Shown: positions 27,893 to 37,195 of the stretch, piece after piece | Numbering within the stretch: position 1 is the stretch's first letter | Layout: the number at the start of each line of letters is the position of its first letter | From: Verrucomicrobiota bacterium | Lineage (GTDB): Bacteria > Verrucomicrobiota > Verrucomicrobiia > Limisphaerales > UBA1319 | NCBI GenBank assembly: GCA_022709905.1 | Contig: JAKLHY010000029.1 | Span: 25,302-89,301, forward strand | Direction of reading: 5' to 3' | DNA: 64,000 nucleotides | Program-made: the position numbers and the translations under genes | Notes under the pieces: model-generated | Database searches by the model: none | What the model saw: only the letters and a program-made list of their open reading frames with translations | What the model was told of the DNA's origin: nothing

Positions 27893-28107
27893 ACGGGTCT
27901 TTCGGACAAGCGATCAGAAACACTCCAGGGCTTAACGACCTTCTTAGATCCACCTCAACGCCCGGCACCAGACACTCCATTTATCGACCGTGCCCTTGAA
28001 GACTTGAGCAACAAAAGACATGAAGATGGCGCGCGCCCGATTCGTCTACTGATCGAGGCACAAAAGGTATTGCATGAGGCCTCGATTCTTGATGATATGG
28101 CTCGACT

Positions 28108-28839
28108 ATGAAAAACGTAAAATGGAATATGCTGAACGCATCGCTGCGCAAAGAAGTCTTGACCGCCCTGCTTTCCCTGGGGGTGCTTGTTTCTTACAAC
28201 CAACTGACAATCAACAGCCTGGCTGGTGATGACAAGGGGAATCTTGTTCCCCTCGAACTCAAACTGCCCAAGCTGGCTTTCATTGGAACGCCGACCGATT
28301 TCGAGATGAGCGAGCACCTCGAGCCGCCATCCGACAAACCGCGTCCGCCCTTCATGGCTCCGGCCGGCGTGAAGAACGTGGCGGAAGGCAAGAAAGTGAC
28401 CTTGAGCGACAAGAATCCCACCACCGGCGAACCCGAGTTGGTGACGGACGGCGACAAGGAAGCGACGGACACGAGTTTTGTGCAGATGCACCGGGGATTG
28501 CAATGGGCCCAGATTGATCTGGGTGAAAAGTATGCGATTTATGCCATCTTGGTTTGGCACGCGCATAATGCCCCGCAGGTCTACCACGACGTGGTGGTTC
28601 GGGTGTCGGATGATCCCGATTTCGTCGAGGGCGTCAAAACCGTCTACAATAACGACTACGACAACTCTTCGGGGCTTGGGATTGGGACGGACAAAGAGTA
28701 TTTTGAGACTTTCGAAGGACGTTTGATTGACGCCAAGGGCGTGACCGGACGTTATGTCAGGTTGTACAGCAAGGGCAGCACCTATAGCGCGCTGAACCGG
28801 TATACCGAGGTCGAGGTCTTTGCGCTGCCGGCGAAATGA
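28108..28839 (+). CDS. Discoidin-domain-like exported protein
   Basis: A 243-residue protein with an N-terminal hydrophobic helix (EVLTALLSLGVLVSYNQLTI) that may be a signal or anchor. The C-terminal ~150 residues form a galactose-binding-like (F5/8 type C) domain: NVAEGKKVTLSDKNPTTGEP, ELVTDGDKEATD, WAQIDLGEKYAIYAILVWH and TGRYVRLYSKG. Such domains bind glycans or surfaces. Its stop overlaps the start of the Agl23-like gene (ATGA), so the two are co-translated and may act together at the envelope. Confidence 0.8.
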   Translation: MKNVKWNMLNASLRKEVLTALLSLGVLVSYNQLTINSLAGDDKGNLVPLELKLPKLAFIGTPTDFEMSEHLEPPSDKPRPPFMAPAGVKNVAEGKKVTLSDKNPTTGEPELVTDGDKEATDTSFVQMHRGLQWAQIDLGEKYAIYAILVWHAHNAPQVYHDVVVRVSDDPDFVEGVKTVYNNDYDNSSGLGIGTDKEYFETFEGRLIDAKGVTGRYVRLYSKGSTYSALNRYTEVEVFALPAK

Positions 28840-30422
28840 GCCGCTGGCTCGTTATTGGACTTGTTCTTTTGGCCGCCGGCGCCGCTGTATTGCGCCTACC
28901 GCAGTTGGGCCGGCGGCCGATGCATACCGACGAATCTGTTCACACCCTCAAGTTTCGGGATCTGCTTCAGGACGGTCAATACCGTTACGATCCCGACGAG
29001 TTCCACGGTCCTTCTCTTTATTACTTCACGTTGCCGGTGATTCGATTGCTTGCCGGCAAGGACTTTGCCCAATCGACTGAAAGCCAATACCGGCTGGTTC
29101 CGCTGGCATTTGGCGTCGGTCTGATTCTGCTTCTGGCTCTGGTAACCGATGGATTGGGGCGGAAAGCCATTCTCTTCTCCGGTTTTCTTACGGCGATCTC
29201 GCCGGCGATGGTCTTTTACAGCCGGTATTTCATCCACGAACTCATCCTGGTTTTCTTTACTTTTCTTTTTCTGGCCTCGCTTTGGCGGTATTCGCATTCG
29301 AGGAATATCGGCTGGAGCCTGCTGGCTGGTATTGGTCTGGGAATGATGCACGCCACCAAAGAAACGTGGGTGATGGTGGCTGCGGCCGCGGGGGGGGCCT
29401 GGATTCTGAACGAATTGTGGGCGGTCTGGAAGGAAGGAAAAACCTGGCAGATGCCCGCAGGGTTGAACTGGCGTCATGGTCTTGCGGGTTTACTGGTTGC
29501 CATTGCGGTGGCCATTGTGCTGTTCACATCATTCTTTACTCATGCCGACGGTCCGTTGGATTCGATTCGCACCTATGGGCCGTGGTTTCGCCGGGCCGAA
29601 GGCCAAACAACGCATGTGCATCCCTGGCATTATTATTTTGGGTTGCTGGCCTGGTTTCACCGGCCCAAGGGCCCGGTGTTCTCGGAAGCGCTAATCCTGG
29701 TTTGCGCTGTGGCCGGCGTTTTCGGAACGGTCTTTCGTCCTCACCCTCAGTTGGAGAGAGCCCGGTTCGGACGATTTCTCGTTTTCTCCACTGTACTTTT
29801 AGCCCTTATATATGCCCTAATCCCCTACAAAACCCCCTGGTGTCTGCTCGGTTTCTACCATGGGATCATCCTCCTTGCCGGGGTGGGTTTGGCTTTTCTC
29901 TGGGATTGGGCGCGAAACGGGCGCGCGAAAGCAGTTTTCCTGGTCTTATTCACCCTGGGGAGTCTGCATCTGCTGGGCCAAGCCTACCTGGCAGCCTATC
30001 GCTATGAGGCGGATCCTAAAAATCCGTATGTATATGCGCATACGATGTCGCACATCAAGCGCCTGGTCGAGACTGTGGAAAAGGCCGCCCAGGTTCATCC
30101 GCAGAAAAACGGCATGTTGATCAAAGTGATGGTTCCGGGGAGCGATTACTGGCCGTTGCCCTGGTATCTCCGCAAACTGACCCATGTGGAATGGTGGCCG
30201 GGCCTTCCCCAGGATTGGGAAGCGCCGGTCATTATTTCATCCCCCAAGATGGACGATGTCCTGGATCCCAAGGTCCATGGACTTTATGTGCCCGCTGGCT
30301 TGTATCCCCATCGCCCGCGTCCGCCAACCTTTCTGCAGCTTTACGTCAAACTGGATCTCTGGGCTGAGTATTTGAAGGCATTTCCACCTCAGCGGGATGA
30401 GGATGAGGAGTCATCACAATAA
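28836..30422 (+). CDS. Agl23-like (TIGR03663) GT-C membrane protein
   Basis: A 528-residue polytopic protein with about 10-12 helices. The first external loop has the acidic motif MHTDESVHTLKF, like the catalytic Asp/Glu of ArnT/PMT glycosyltransferases. YSRYFIHELILVFF and the ATKETW segment resemble the family called flippase-activity-associated protein Agl23. The C terminus is a small extracytoplasmic domain. It most likely transfers a sugar from a polyprenyl-phosphate donor on the outer face of the membrane. A Dpm1-like synthase for such donors is present at 53.0 kb. Confidence 0.8.
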   Translation: MSRWLVIGLVLLAAGAAVLRLPQLGRRPMHTDESVHTLKFRDLLQDGQYRYDPDEFHGPSLYYFTLPVIRLLAGKDFAQSTESQYRLVPLAFGVGLILLLALVTDGLGRKAILFSGFLTAISPAMVFYSRYFIHELILVFFTFLFLASLWRYSHSRNIGWSLLAGIGLGMMHATKETWVMVAAAAGGAWILNELWAVWKEGKTWQMPAGLNWRHGLAGLLVAIAVAIVLFTSFFTHADGPLDSIRTYGPWFRRAEGQTTHVHPWHYYFGLLAWFHRPKGPVFSEALILVCAVAGVFGTVFRPHPQLERARFGRFLVFSTVLLALIYALIPYKTPWCLLGFYHGIILLAGVGLAFLWDWARNGRAKAVFLVLFTLGSLHLLGQAYLAAYRYEADPKNPYVYAHTMSHIKRLVETVEKAAQVHPQKNGMLIKVMVPGSDYWPLPWYLRKLTHVEWWPGLPQDWEAPVIISSPKMDDVLDPKVHGLYVPAGLYPHRPRPPTFLQLYVKLDLWAEYLKAFPPQRDEDEESSQ

Positions 30423-30442
30423 ATGACGCGGCAGGCGTCGGG

Positions 30443-31393
30443 TCAACTCGAGGATCTTGCCATCGGAACGGATTGGAGTCCTCTCGAAGCCAGTTCCAAA
30501 GCCCCCACAGGGACCATGTCCTCATTCAACTCGGCCATTTTGATGGTTGGCCCTGGACGAAAGACCTCCATGATCATCGGGCCGATGGCGGTCTGCACGG
30601 CATGCCTTAAAGGTTCGCCGATCAGCGACAGCCCTCCCCCGAGGATAATGACCGCCGGGTGCATGAGATGGACAACATGAGACAGCCCAAAAGCAAGGTC
30701 TTCCGCTGTCTCAGTCAAGAGGCGCTGGGCATCGGCATTCTGTTCGGCGAGGGCGGCTGACAACCCCTTGGCTTCGGCGCCGGGAAAACTCGACACGAGC
30801 GCAGCCAGCCGACTGTCGCGATGCGTCTCACAAAACTTGCGCAACTTTCTATCCATCGCCCATCCGGAACAACGAGATTCCACCGTGTCTGCATTCCGGT
30901 TCAGACGGATATGGCCAATCTCCGATTCTCCCGGGAACGCGCCGTGATAGATCTCGCGGTTGACCACGAGACCGCCGCCAACACCACTGCCCAGGGTGAC
31001 GTAGAAAACCGGATTAAAACTTCGGCCTGCGCCATGGATGGCCTCACCGAGCGCCGCCACATTGGCGTCGTTGTCCACAAACACAGGTGCTGTGACGATT
31101 TCCTGGATCCACTGGCGCAAAGGGAAACCCGACCAGCCTTCGATTTGGTGGGAGCAGGCGATCGCCCCTTCCTGCCAGTTGACGGGTCCGCCGAAACCGA
31201 GGCCGACGGCGGCGGGCCGGCCTTCGGATCGCAGGCATTCCTTGAGGCAAGATTCCAGTTGATGCCGGATCCCGTTCGCGCCGCCAGTGCGATCCACATG
31301 GATCCGCCAGCGCTTGAGGATTGTTGGAGGCCGATCCGCAACCACGATTTGGAGTTTGGTACCCCCAATCTCGATTCCAAGGATTTGCATCAT
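30443..31393 (-). CDS. ROK family sugar kinase-like protein lacking the zinc motif
   Basis: A 316-residue ASKHA-fold protein. Phosphate-1 motif LGIEIGGTKLQ, catalytic-region VFVDNDANVAALGE, YVTLGSGVGGGLVVN and the adenosine motif VIILGGGLSLIG are intact, so ATP-dependent phosphorylation of a sugar is plausible. The Cys cluster (CxCGxxGC) that binds zinc in most ROK kinases is missing: after GEIGHIRL only a single Cys is seen (SRCSGWAMD). There is no N-terminal winged helix, so it is not a ROK repressor. It is convergent with the Agl23-like gene. Confidence 0.85.
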   Translation of the reverse strand: MMQILGIEIGGTKLQIVVADRPPTILKRWRIHVDRTGGANGIRHQLESCLKECLRSEGRPAAVGLGFGGPVNWQEGAIACSHQIEGWSGFPLRQWIQEIVTAPVFVDNDANVAALGEAIHGAGRSFNPVFYVTLGSGVGGGLVVNREIYHGAFPGESEIGHIRLNRNADTVESRCSGWAMDRKLRKFCETHRDSRLAALVSSFPGAEAKGLSAALAEQNADAQRLLTETAEDLAFGLSHVVHLMHPAVIILGGGLSLIGEPLRHAVQTAIGPMIMEVFRPGPTIKMAELNEDMVPVGALELASRGLQSVPMARSSS

Positions 31394-31458
31394 GTTAACT
31401 GTGTTGGATCATCAGGCGACTCGTCTGGGCGCCCTTTGGTAGCGAAGGCCGATCCGAA

Positions 31459-32676
31459 TTAAAAGCTGTTTCGACTGACCAGTTCACACCAGTGGCTGAA
31501 GCGCTCGCCCAAACCCAATTTGTTCAGAAATGGCCGGTCCAGCCAGCCCATTTCCATCAAGGCGGGTGGCACTTGCGCCGCATGATCAACCGCGTTCGCA
31601 AAGTGCACCAGCGCGACAGGATCCAGATCCGAAACAGGTTTCTCCGATGGACGATGATGCCAGGCGACGGCCTCGACAATCGCGTCGGGCAGGCCCCATA
31701 AACTCAAGAGATACGCCCCGACTTCAGCATGGGTGCTGTTGAGCACTTTCTTTTCGGCCTCCCAGTCGGCCAGGAGCACCTTCTGAAGGGCCTGGCGGAC
31801 CTCTCGATATTGCTGGGTGTAACTGGTGGCCAACAAGAGCTTGCCGACATCATGCAACAACCCCGCCAGAAAGGCCTGGTCAACGATCGAATAAGATAAT
31901 CCCTCGGCTTCAGCGATCCTGCGAGCCGTCATTCCCGTTCTCCAGGAATGCTTCCACAAATTCTCATACGGGAAGTCCGGCACACGATTGGTCTCGAAAA
32001 GGGAGAAAATCTGGAGCGAAATCACCAGGACTCGAACCATCTCGATTCCTAAATAGGCAATCGCTTCCTCAAGTCGATAGACGGTGTGTGGAATGCCAAA
32101 ATAGGCGGAGTTCACCAACTGGAGAATCTTGGAGCACATCCCGAGGTCGCGCAACACCAACTGGCTGATGCGGGGAATGGAGATCTGTTCGTCCCGCAAA
32201 GCTTCAAGCATCTCGATATAAAGGGGGGGCAGACTGGGCAGAGCCTGTATCCGAGTGACCAGGGACACCAACTCCGGGCTTTTCAGAAGGCCGCGCAGGG
32301 CGAATGCTCGATCCAGGCAACTCCATAGGGCCGGCATGGACAAAGGACGCGGAAGCACCTGATGGGCAACTCCCCACAGCCACAATATCGATTCACTCTC
32401 CGAGGGCGATGATGCGATCAAGCGAACCGCCGTCGGGTGTTGATCCCGGACTTTTTTGAGCAGTTCCTCCCAGTTGAGTTTTCCTATTCGATTGCTGGTC
32501 ACCACCGCGTCAAAAGGACGCGCCTGGAAAAGCTCCCAAGCATCCAGTCCGTTGTCCGTCAGTTCTTCCTGCCAATCCCGAGGGTGTCTCCGCAGTTCCT
32601 GGCGCAGTTGCTCCAGGGCGGCGGTATCTCCGTCCACAAACAAAACCCGTTTCATTGGCATGACAAGACTCGGCAT
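31459..32676 (-). CDS. HDOD-domain protein with degenerate receiver domain
   Basis: A 405-residue signalling protein. Residues ~8-130 are receiver-like (RVLFVDGDTAAL). The phosphoacceptor position in DAVVTSNRIG is Ser, and the conserved Lys is Arg in LPRPL, so normal phosphorylation is unlikely. Residues ~140-345 are an HDOD domain (ALPSLPPLYIEMLEAL, QLVNSAYFGI, LLHDVGKLLLA, WHHRP), the HD-related module found in regulators of motility, the cell cycle and cyclic nucleotides. HD-type residues HDVGK are retained. A start at 32655 (MKRVLF) is equally possible. It is divergent from the ECF operon. Confidence 0.88.
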   Translation of the reverse strand: MPSLVMPMKRVLFVDGDTAALEQLRQELRRHPRDWQEELTDNGLDAWELFQARPFDAVVTSNRIGKLNWEELLKKVRDQHPTAVRLIASSPSESESILWLWGVAHQVLPRPLSMPALWSCLDRAFALRGLLKSPELVSLVTRIQALPSLPPLYIEMLEALRDEQISIPRISQLVLRDLGMCSKILQLVNSAYFGIPHTVYRLEEAIAYLGIEMVRVLVISLQIFSLFETNRVPDFPYENLWKHSWRTGMTARRIAEAEGLSYSIVDQAFLAGLLHDVGKLLLATSYTQQYREVRQALQKVLLADWEAEKKVLNSTHAEVGAYLLSLWGLPDAIVEAVAWHHRPSEKPVSDLDPVALVHFANAVDHAAQVPPALMEMGWLDRPFLNKLGLGERFSHWCELVSRNSF

Positions 32677-32889
32677 GGGTCGAACCGAAAACCGCCCCCG
32701 GCTCTATCGGCAAAAACAAGCCGCGCCGCGACTGGCCCCCACAATAATCCGGCCCCCGCGGATTGCCCAGCATTCTTTTCATTTGCGGGAAAACGGGCTT
32801 TCAACTCGTTAGAAGTACATGCAACTTTTATAATAGCGGTGTGTCCTTGGATTAGCGAATGAACGGAGTCCAATGCGACAAACGGACGG

Positions 32890-33441
32890 ATGATGGACCC
32901 ACAAAAATTTGAGGTGTTCATGCGGAATTACCAGAACCTGGTGTTCACGACAGCCGTGCGTCTCCTGGGTCGGGAGGCCGAAGCCGAAGACGTCACCCAG
33001 GAGGTGTTTCTTCGAGCGTATGCTCACTTTGATGAGCTGGAACAAAGCCCGACGGCGGGGGGCTGGCTGAAAACCGTCGCCCGAAATCTATGTTTGAATC
33101 ACCTCAGCCGCTATCGCGCTCGCTGGCGCTTCTTTTCCGAGTTCCAATCCGAGGACCAGGAAGACGAACCCATGATTGATTTTGCGGCCCCCGATGTCCA
33201 TGAGCAAACCATGGATCAAGCAGACCATCGTGCGTTATTGGACGAGGCCCTCCAAAAACTTCCCGCCGCGCAACGGGTGCCGCTGGTTCTGTTTCATTTT
33301 GAGAACCTGGCCTACGAGGAGATTGCGGCGCACCTCGGTATTTCGCTGAGCAAGGTAAAGACCGACATCTTTCGAGGCCGGGAAGCTCTGCGGAAAAAAC
33401 TCAAATGGCGATTGCAGGATCAGCCAATGACCGTGTGCTGA
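32890..33441 (+). CDS. ECF-type RNA polymerase sigma factor
   Basis: A 183-residue sigma-70 family protein. Region 2 contains YQNLVFTTAVRLLG and AEDVTQEVFLRAYAHFDELE. Region 4 contains LPAAQRVPLVLFHFENLAYEEIAAHLGIS with a C-terminal helix-turn-helix. It has only sigma2 and sigma4, as in ECF factors. The next gene encodes a small membrane protein in the usual place of an anti-sigma factor. A second ATG follows the first directly. Confidence 0.92.
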   Translation: MMDPQKFEVFMRNYQNLVFTTAVRLLGREAEAEDVTQEVFLRAYAHFDELEQSPTAGGWLKTVARNLCLNHLSRYRARWRFFSEFQSEDQEDEPMIDFAAPDVHEQTMDQADHRALLDEALQKLPAAQRVPLVLFHFENLAYEEIAAHLGISLSKVKTDIFRGREALRKKLKWRLQDQPMTVC

Positions 33442-33451
33442 ACAACAAGCC

Positions 33452-33952
33452 ATGAAAAAAACCATACACTTGGATCCGGATCGGGAAAGGCAACTGGAAG
33501 AACTCCTCCAGCGCGAACTCAGCCGACTTCCGGAGAGGCAAGCCCCGCCCACACTGATCCCACGAGTTTTGGCAGCGATCCAGGCCCGGCAGAACCAGCC
33601 GCGATGGCGGCGATCGTTCGTGCACTGGCCGTGGCCATGGACCTGTCTCCTGTTCATGGTCACGACGCTGGCGGCCTTGTTTCTGGCTTTTGGATCGGAG
33701 TATCTCGTGAATCTCTTTATCCAGGGTCCCCTCATGGAGGATGCTCGCCAGGGATACGCCTGGATGGAGGTGACTGGCGGCGTTGTGAACGCCTTGGGCA
33801 CCGCCATGGTCCTGGTCCTTCGCAACCTGATGACGCATCCGGCCGTGTGGGCCGGCCTGGCTGTCTGCGGTCTGGTTTACTTTTCCCTGATTGGGGCCGG
33901 AACCTTGTGGTTTCAATTGGCCATCAAAAATCCAAACCTTCGTCATTCATGA
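33452..33952 (+). CDS. Small membrane protein, probable anti-sigma partner
   Basis: A 166-residue protein with a charged cytoplasmic N terminus of about 60 residues (DRERQLEELLQRELSRLPE) and three hydrophobic helices (CLLFMVTTLAALFLAF, GGVVNALGTAMVLVL, VWAGLAVCGLVYFSLIGAG). No zinc-finger HxxxCxxC motif is seen. The position, 10 bases after the sigma gene, suggests a membrane anti-sigma regulator; this is inferred from location and shape only. Its stop overlaps the next gene by ATGA. Confidence 0.65.
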   Translation: MKKTIHLDPDRERQLEELLQRELSRLPERQAPPTLIPRVLAAIQARQNQPRWRRSFVHWPWPWTCLLFMVTTLAALFLAFGSEYLVNLFIQGPLMEDARQGYAWMEVTGGVVNALGTAMVLVLRNLMTHPAVWAGLAVCGLVYFSLIGAGTLWFQLAIKNPNLRHS

Positions 33953-35556
33953 AAACGTCGACGCTTACATTGGCGCAGCCAAATCTTGAACGCTGGCCGG
34001 AGGCCGGGATTGCTATCTCACGCGGCACTCGGCCACCCAACAGCCCCCAACCGAATCCTCTGAGCCCGCACTCTGGGCCGGGTCTCCTGCGCCCTCCCGT
34101 TTTGGTCCTGCTGATCGGCCTGCTTTTGTGGGCTTGCGCTGGCGGAATGCGAGCGCAGACGGATAATGTCGAATCGACCACGCCCGAGTCCTCCACCTCG
34201 GCTTCGAGCCCCGAGATCCGTTCCTCGCGAATCGAGGAAATCGTGCGGTTTGGACAGGATGTTCATCTTAAAACGAACGAAACAGCCGGCATCGTGGTAG
34301 TCATCTTTGGCAATGCCCTGATCGAGGGCGATGTGGAGGAAAACCTGGTCGTGATCGGAGGCAATCTGACGCTCAAAGGCCACGTGGGCGAGGAAATGGT
34401 CGTGGTCCTGGGCGAGGCGGTTTTGGATCAGAACGCCAAAGTCGATGGTCAAGTGGTGGTGGTGGGTGGCAATCTGAATGCGGATCCGGGCGCCGTCATT
34501 CAAGGGGAGCGCGTCGAGGTCGGTTTTCTGCGGATTCCCGGGGTTGGCGAATTGAAAAACTGGATCACCAAGGGCCTGTTGATGGCCAGACCCCTGCCGC
34601 CGTCCTCGGGGATGATGTGGAGTATTGCGGGCATATTTACGCTGCTGTATCTGTTTTTGAGCGTCCTGTTCCCCAGACCGCTTCAAGCCACAGTGACCGC
34701 CCTGGAGAGCCGTCCCATGTCCGCTTTCGCCCTGGGAGTCTTAAGCCTGATCCTGGTGGGGCCTTTGGTGTTCCTTTTGATGGTCTCCATGATCGGGATT
34801 CTGGCCATTCCATTCCTGATCTGCGCGCTCTTTGCGGCGTTCCTGCTGGGCAAGGCCGCCGTGTTCTGTTACCTCGGCCGACAGTTTGGCCGGCAACTGA
34901 ACATTCAGTTTTTCCAGGCGCCTCTGCCCTCTCTGTTGCTCGGGATCCTGATCATCTACCTGCTTTATACGATTCCCGTATTAGGTTTTCTGGTGTGGGG
35001 TTTGATCACTCCATTGGCGGTTGGCGCCGTGATTTGTGCCTGCTTTGGATTGTTGGAACGGGAAGAAAGGCCGGCCGCGGCCCCTCGCACCGCGCCTCCT
35101 TTGATTTCGACATCCACACCGGCCGATCCTCTCCCGGGAAATCCGTCGGCGGCGGTCATCGATGCGAGTTCCCTGCCTCGGGCCGGCTTTTGGCTAAGGT
35201 TCGCCGCGACGTTCCTGGATCTTATGCTGGTAATGTTTCTTCTGGCCATGATCATTCAGGTCAGGCCTCAACTCTTTTTCGTGCTTTGGACTGCTTACCA
35301 TTTCGCCATGTGGGCCTGGAAAGGCACGACGATCGGCGGCATCATTCTGGGTTTGAAAGTCGTGCGTCTGGATGGGCAGCCTTTGACGGCGTCGGTCGCT
35401 TTGGTCCGGGCACTCACCAGTTTCCTGTCCGCGCTGGCCTTGTTCATCGGTTTCTTCTGGGCGGGCTGGGATCGTGAACGTCAATCCTGGCACGATAAGA
35501 TTGCCGGCACCACCATCGTGCGATGTCCAAAAGGAACCCCTCTGGTTGTGTTCTAA
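33949..35556 (+). CDS. Polymer-forming (bactofilin-like) and RDD membrane protein
   Basis: A 535-residue protein. After a hydrophobic helix near residue 50 comes an extracytoplasmic stretch of short repeats (GNALIEGDVEENLVVIGGNL, LKGHVGEEMVVVLGEAVLDQ) like the beta-solenoid turns of bactofilin/polymer-forming proteins. Several transmembrane helices follow. The C terminus (about residue 405 onwards) is an RDD domain: RAGFWLRFAATFLDLMLVM, GGIILGLKVVRLDG and RQSWHDKIAGT. RDD proteins include ion antiporters, but the function here is unknown. The ATG overlaps the preceding stop; a longer upstream frame is a shadow of that gene. Confidence 0.82.
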   Translation: MKTSTLTLAQPNLERWPEAGIAISRGTRPPNSPQPNPLSPHSGPGLLRPPVLVLLIGLLLWACAGGMRAQTDNVESTTPESSTSASSPEIRSSRIEEIVRFGQDVHLKTNETAGIVVVIFGNALIEGDVEENLVVIGGNLTLKGHVGEEMVVVLGEAVLDQNAKVDGQVVVVGGNLNADPGAVIQGERVEVGFLRIPGVGELKNWITKGLLMARPLPPSSGMMWSIAGIFTLLYLFLSVLFPRPLQATVTALESRPMSAFALGVLSLILVGPLVFLLMVSMIGILAIPFLICALFAAFLLGKAAVFCYLGRQFGRQLNIQFFQAPLPSLLLGILIIYLLYTIPVLGFLVWGLITPLAVGAVICACFGLLEREERPAAAPRTAPPLISTSTPADPLPGNPSAAVIDASSLPRAGFWLRFAATFLDLMLVMFLLAMIIQVRPQLFFVLWTAYHFAMWAWKGTTIGGIILGLKVVRLDGQPLTASVALVRALTSFLSALALFIGFFWAGWDRERQSWHDKIAGTTIVRCPKGTPLVVF

Positions 35557-35692
35557 CGAAGCACGGCCTCAAACCGACCCGTCACACAAAGTTCTTTTCC
35601 AGGGCGTTGATCCCTTTGGCCCGGTCTGAGCAGTCAGACAGCCCTTCGTGAAATGTATCGTTATTTCATGGAGATCCCAGTAGAATTCAGGC

Positions 35693-37132
35693 ATGGATCG
35701 CCTGGCAGAACTCACGCGTTACTGGCAGTATTTCGTGGGGATCTTGGCGTTGGGGATGTCGGTGCTCGGTTCCGCGCATGCCATCATCTACAAACGCGAT
35801 CCGCGATCGGCGCTGCTCTGGGCGGGGCTGATTTGGATGCTTCCTCTTGTGGGCGCGGTGCTTTACTTCACCCTTGGGGTTAACCGGATCCGTCGCCGCG
35901 CAATCCTCTTGCGCGGGGGCCGGCAATTCCACACCGTTCCTTCCCCTCCGGGAGAGGCACGATCCGTGGACCTGCCGGAACCTCATTTGGAACCTCTCCT
36001 GCGAGCGATGAACAAGGTGCTCTCCCGGCCCCTGGTCCCGGGGAATCGTGTGACGCCGTTGGTGGATGGCGATGAGGCCTATCCGGCCATGCTCGAGGCC
36101 ATACGAACGGCGCGACAATCCATCACTCTTTGCACTTACATATTCGATCGCGACGATGCCGGATTGGCCTTTGCCAAAGCTCTGGGGGAGGCTCGACGAC
36201 GCGGGATCGAGGTGCGCGTCCTAATCGACGCCACCGGCACCCGCTATTCCTGGCCGCCGATTCTGGGTGAACTTCGGCGCGAAGGCGTGCGTTATGCCCG
36301 GTTCCTGCCCACCTTTCCGCTATGGCGGTTGGTGACCATGAATCTGCGGAATCACCGCAAGATTCTGGTTGTGGACGGCCGGTTGGGATTCACGGGCGGC
36401 CTGAATATTCGGATTGGCCACTGGCGGGATCGCCAGCCTTCACATCCGGTCCAAGACCTGCACTTTCGCGTGGAAGGCCCCGTCGTCGCCCAATTGCAGG
36501 AGGTGTTCACCGATGACTGGCAATTCACGACAGGCGAAGCCTTGCGGGGCGAACGTTGGTTTCCAAGCCTCGATCCCGCGGGCCCTGTGTTGGCCCGAGG
36601 AATCGCGGACGGTCCGGACGAGGATTTTGAGAAGTTGCGATGGTCCTTGCTGAGCGCGTTGGCGGCGGCGCGGCGCTCCGTGCGGGTGGCCACGCCTTAT
36701 TTCCTACCGGAACCGGCCCTGATCTCGGCCCTGAATGTCGCGGCGCTCCGAGGGGTTTCCGTGGAGTTATTGCTGCCGGAACGTAACAACCTGCCTTTGC
36801 TGCATTGGGCTTCCCGCGCCCACTGGTGGCAGGTGCTGGAACGTGGCTGCCGCCTCTGGCTGAGTCCGCCGCCCTTTGATCACAGCAAATTGCTGATTGT
36901 GGATGACTGCTGGTCTTTGGTTGGATCCGCCAACTGGGATCCCCGCAGCCTGCGATTAAACTTTGAGTTGAACATCGAATGCTACGACCCCGCCCTGGCT
37001 GGGCGCCTCAATGCCATCTTTGACTCCAAACGGGCGCGGGCACGGTCTGTCACACTGGAGGATGTGGACCAACGTTCCATTCCAGCACGGTTTCGCGACG
37101 GTATCGCCCGGTTGCTGACTCCCTACCTCTAA
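35693..37132 (+). CDS. cls: Cardiolipin synthase, phospholipase D family
   Basis: A 479-residue membrane enzyme with two N-terminal helices (YFVGILALGMSVLGSAH, LLWAGLIWMLPLVGAVLYF) and two HKD motifs: NHRKILVVDGRLGFTGG and DHSKLLIVDDCWSLVGSAN. It joins two phosphatidylglycerol molecules, or PG with another phospholipid, into cardiolipin. Domain order and length match bacterial ClsA/ClsB-type enzymes. It follows the RDD gene after about 140 bases, with no clear operon link. Confidence 0.92.
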   Translation: MDRLAELTRYWQYFVGILALGMSVLGSAHAIIYKRDPRSALLWAGLIWMLPLVGAVLYFTLGVNRIRRRAILLRGGRQFHTVPSPPGEARSVDLPEPHLEPLLRAMNKVLSRPLVPGNRVTPLVDGDEAYPAMLEAIRTARQSITLCTYIFDRDDAGLAFAKALGEARRRGIEVRVLIDATGTRYSWPPILGELRREGVRYARFLPTFPLWRLVTMNLRNHRKILVVDGRLGFTGGLNIRIGHWRDRQPSHPVQDLHFRVEGPVVAQLQEVFTDDWQFTTGEALRGERWFPSLDPAGPVLARGIADGPDEDFEKLRWSLLSALAAARRSVRVATPYFLPEPALISALNVAALRGVSVELLLPERNNLPLLHWASRAHWWQVLERGCRLWLSPPPFDHSKLLIVDDCWSLVGSANWDPRSLRLNFELNIECYDPALAGRLNAIFDSKRARARSVTLEDVDQRSIPARFRDGIARLLTPYL

Positions 37133-37195
37133 CGAACTTGAACTGTTCACAACGAATTGGGCCGTCGAAGCACTCGAGACATCGTGCGACACTTT

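Noticed and set aside
27848..28111. An 87-codon plus-strand frame before the discoidin-domain gene
   Set aside because: It overlaps the conserved hypothetical gene on the opposite strand and shows no family pattern.
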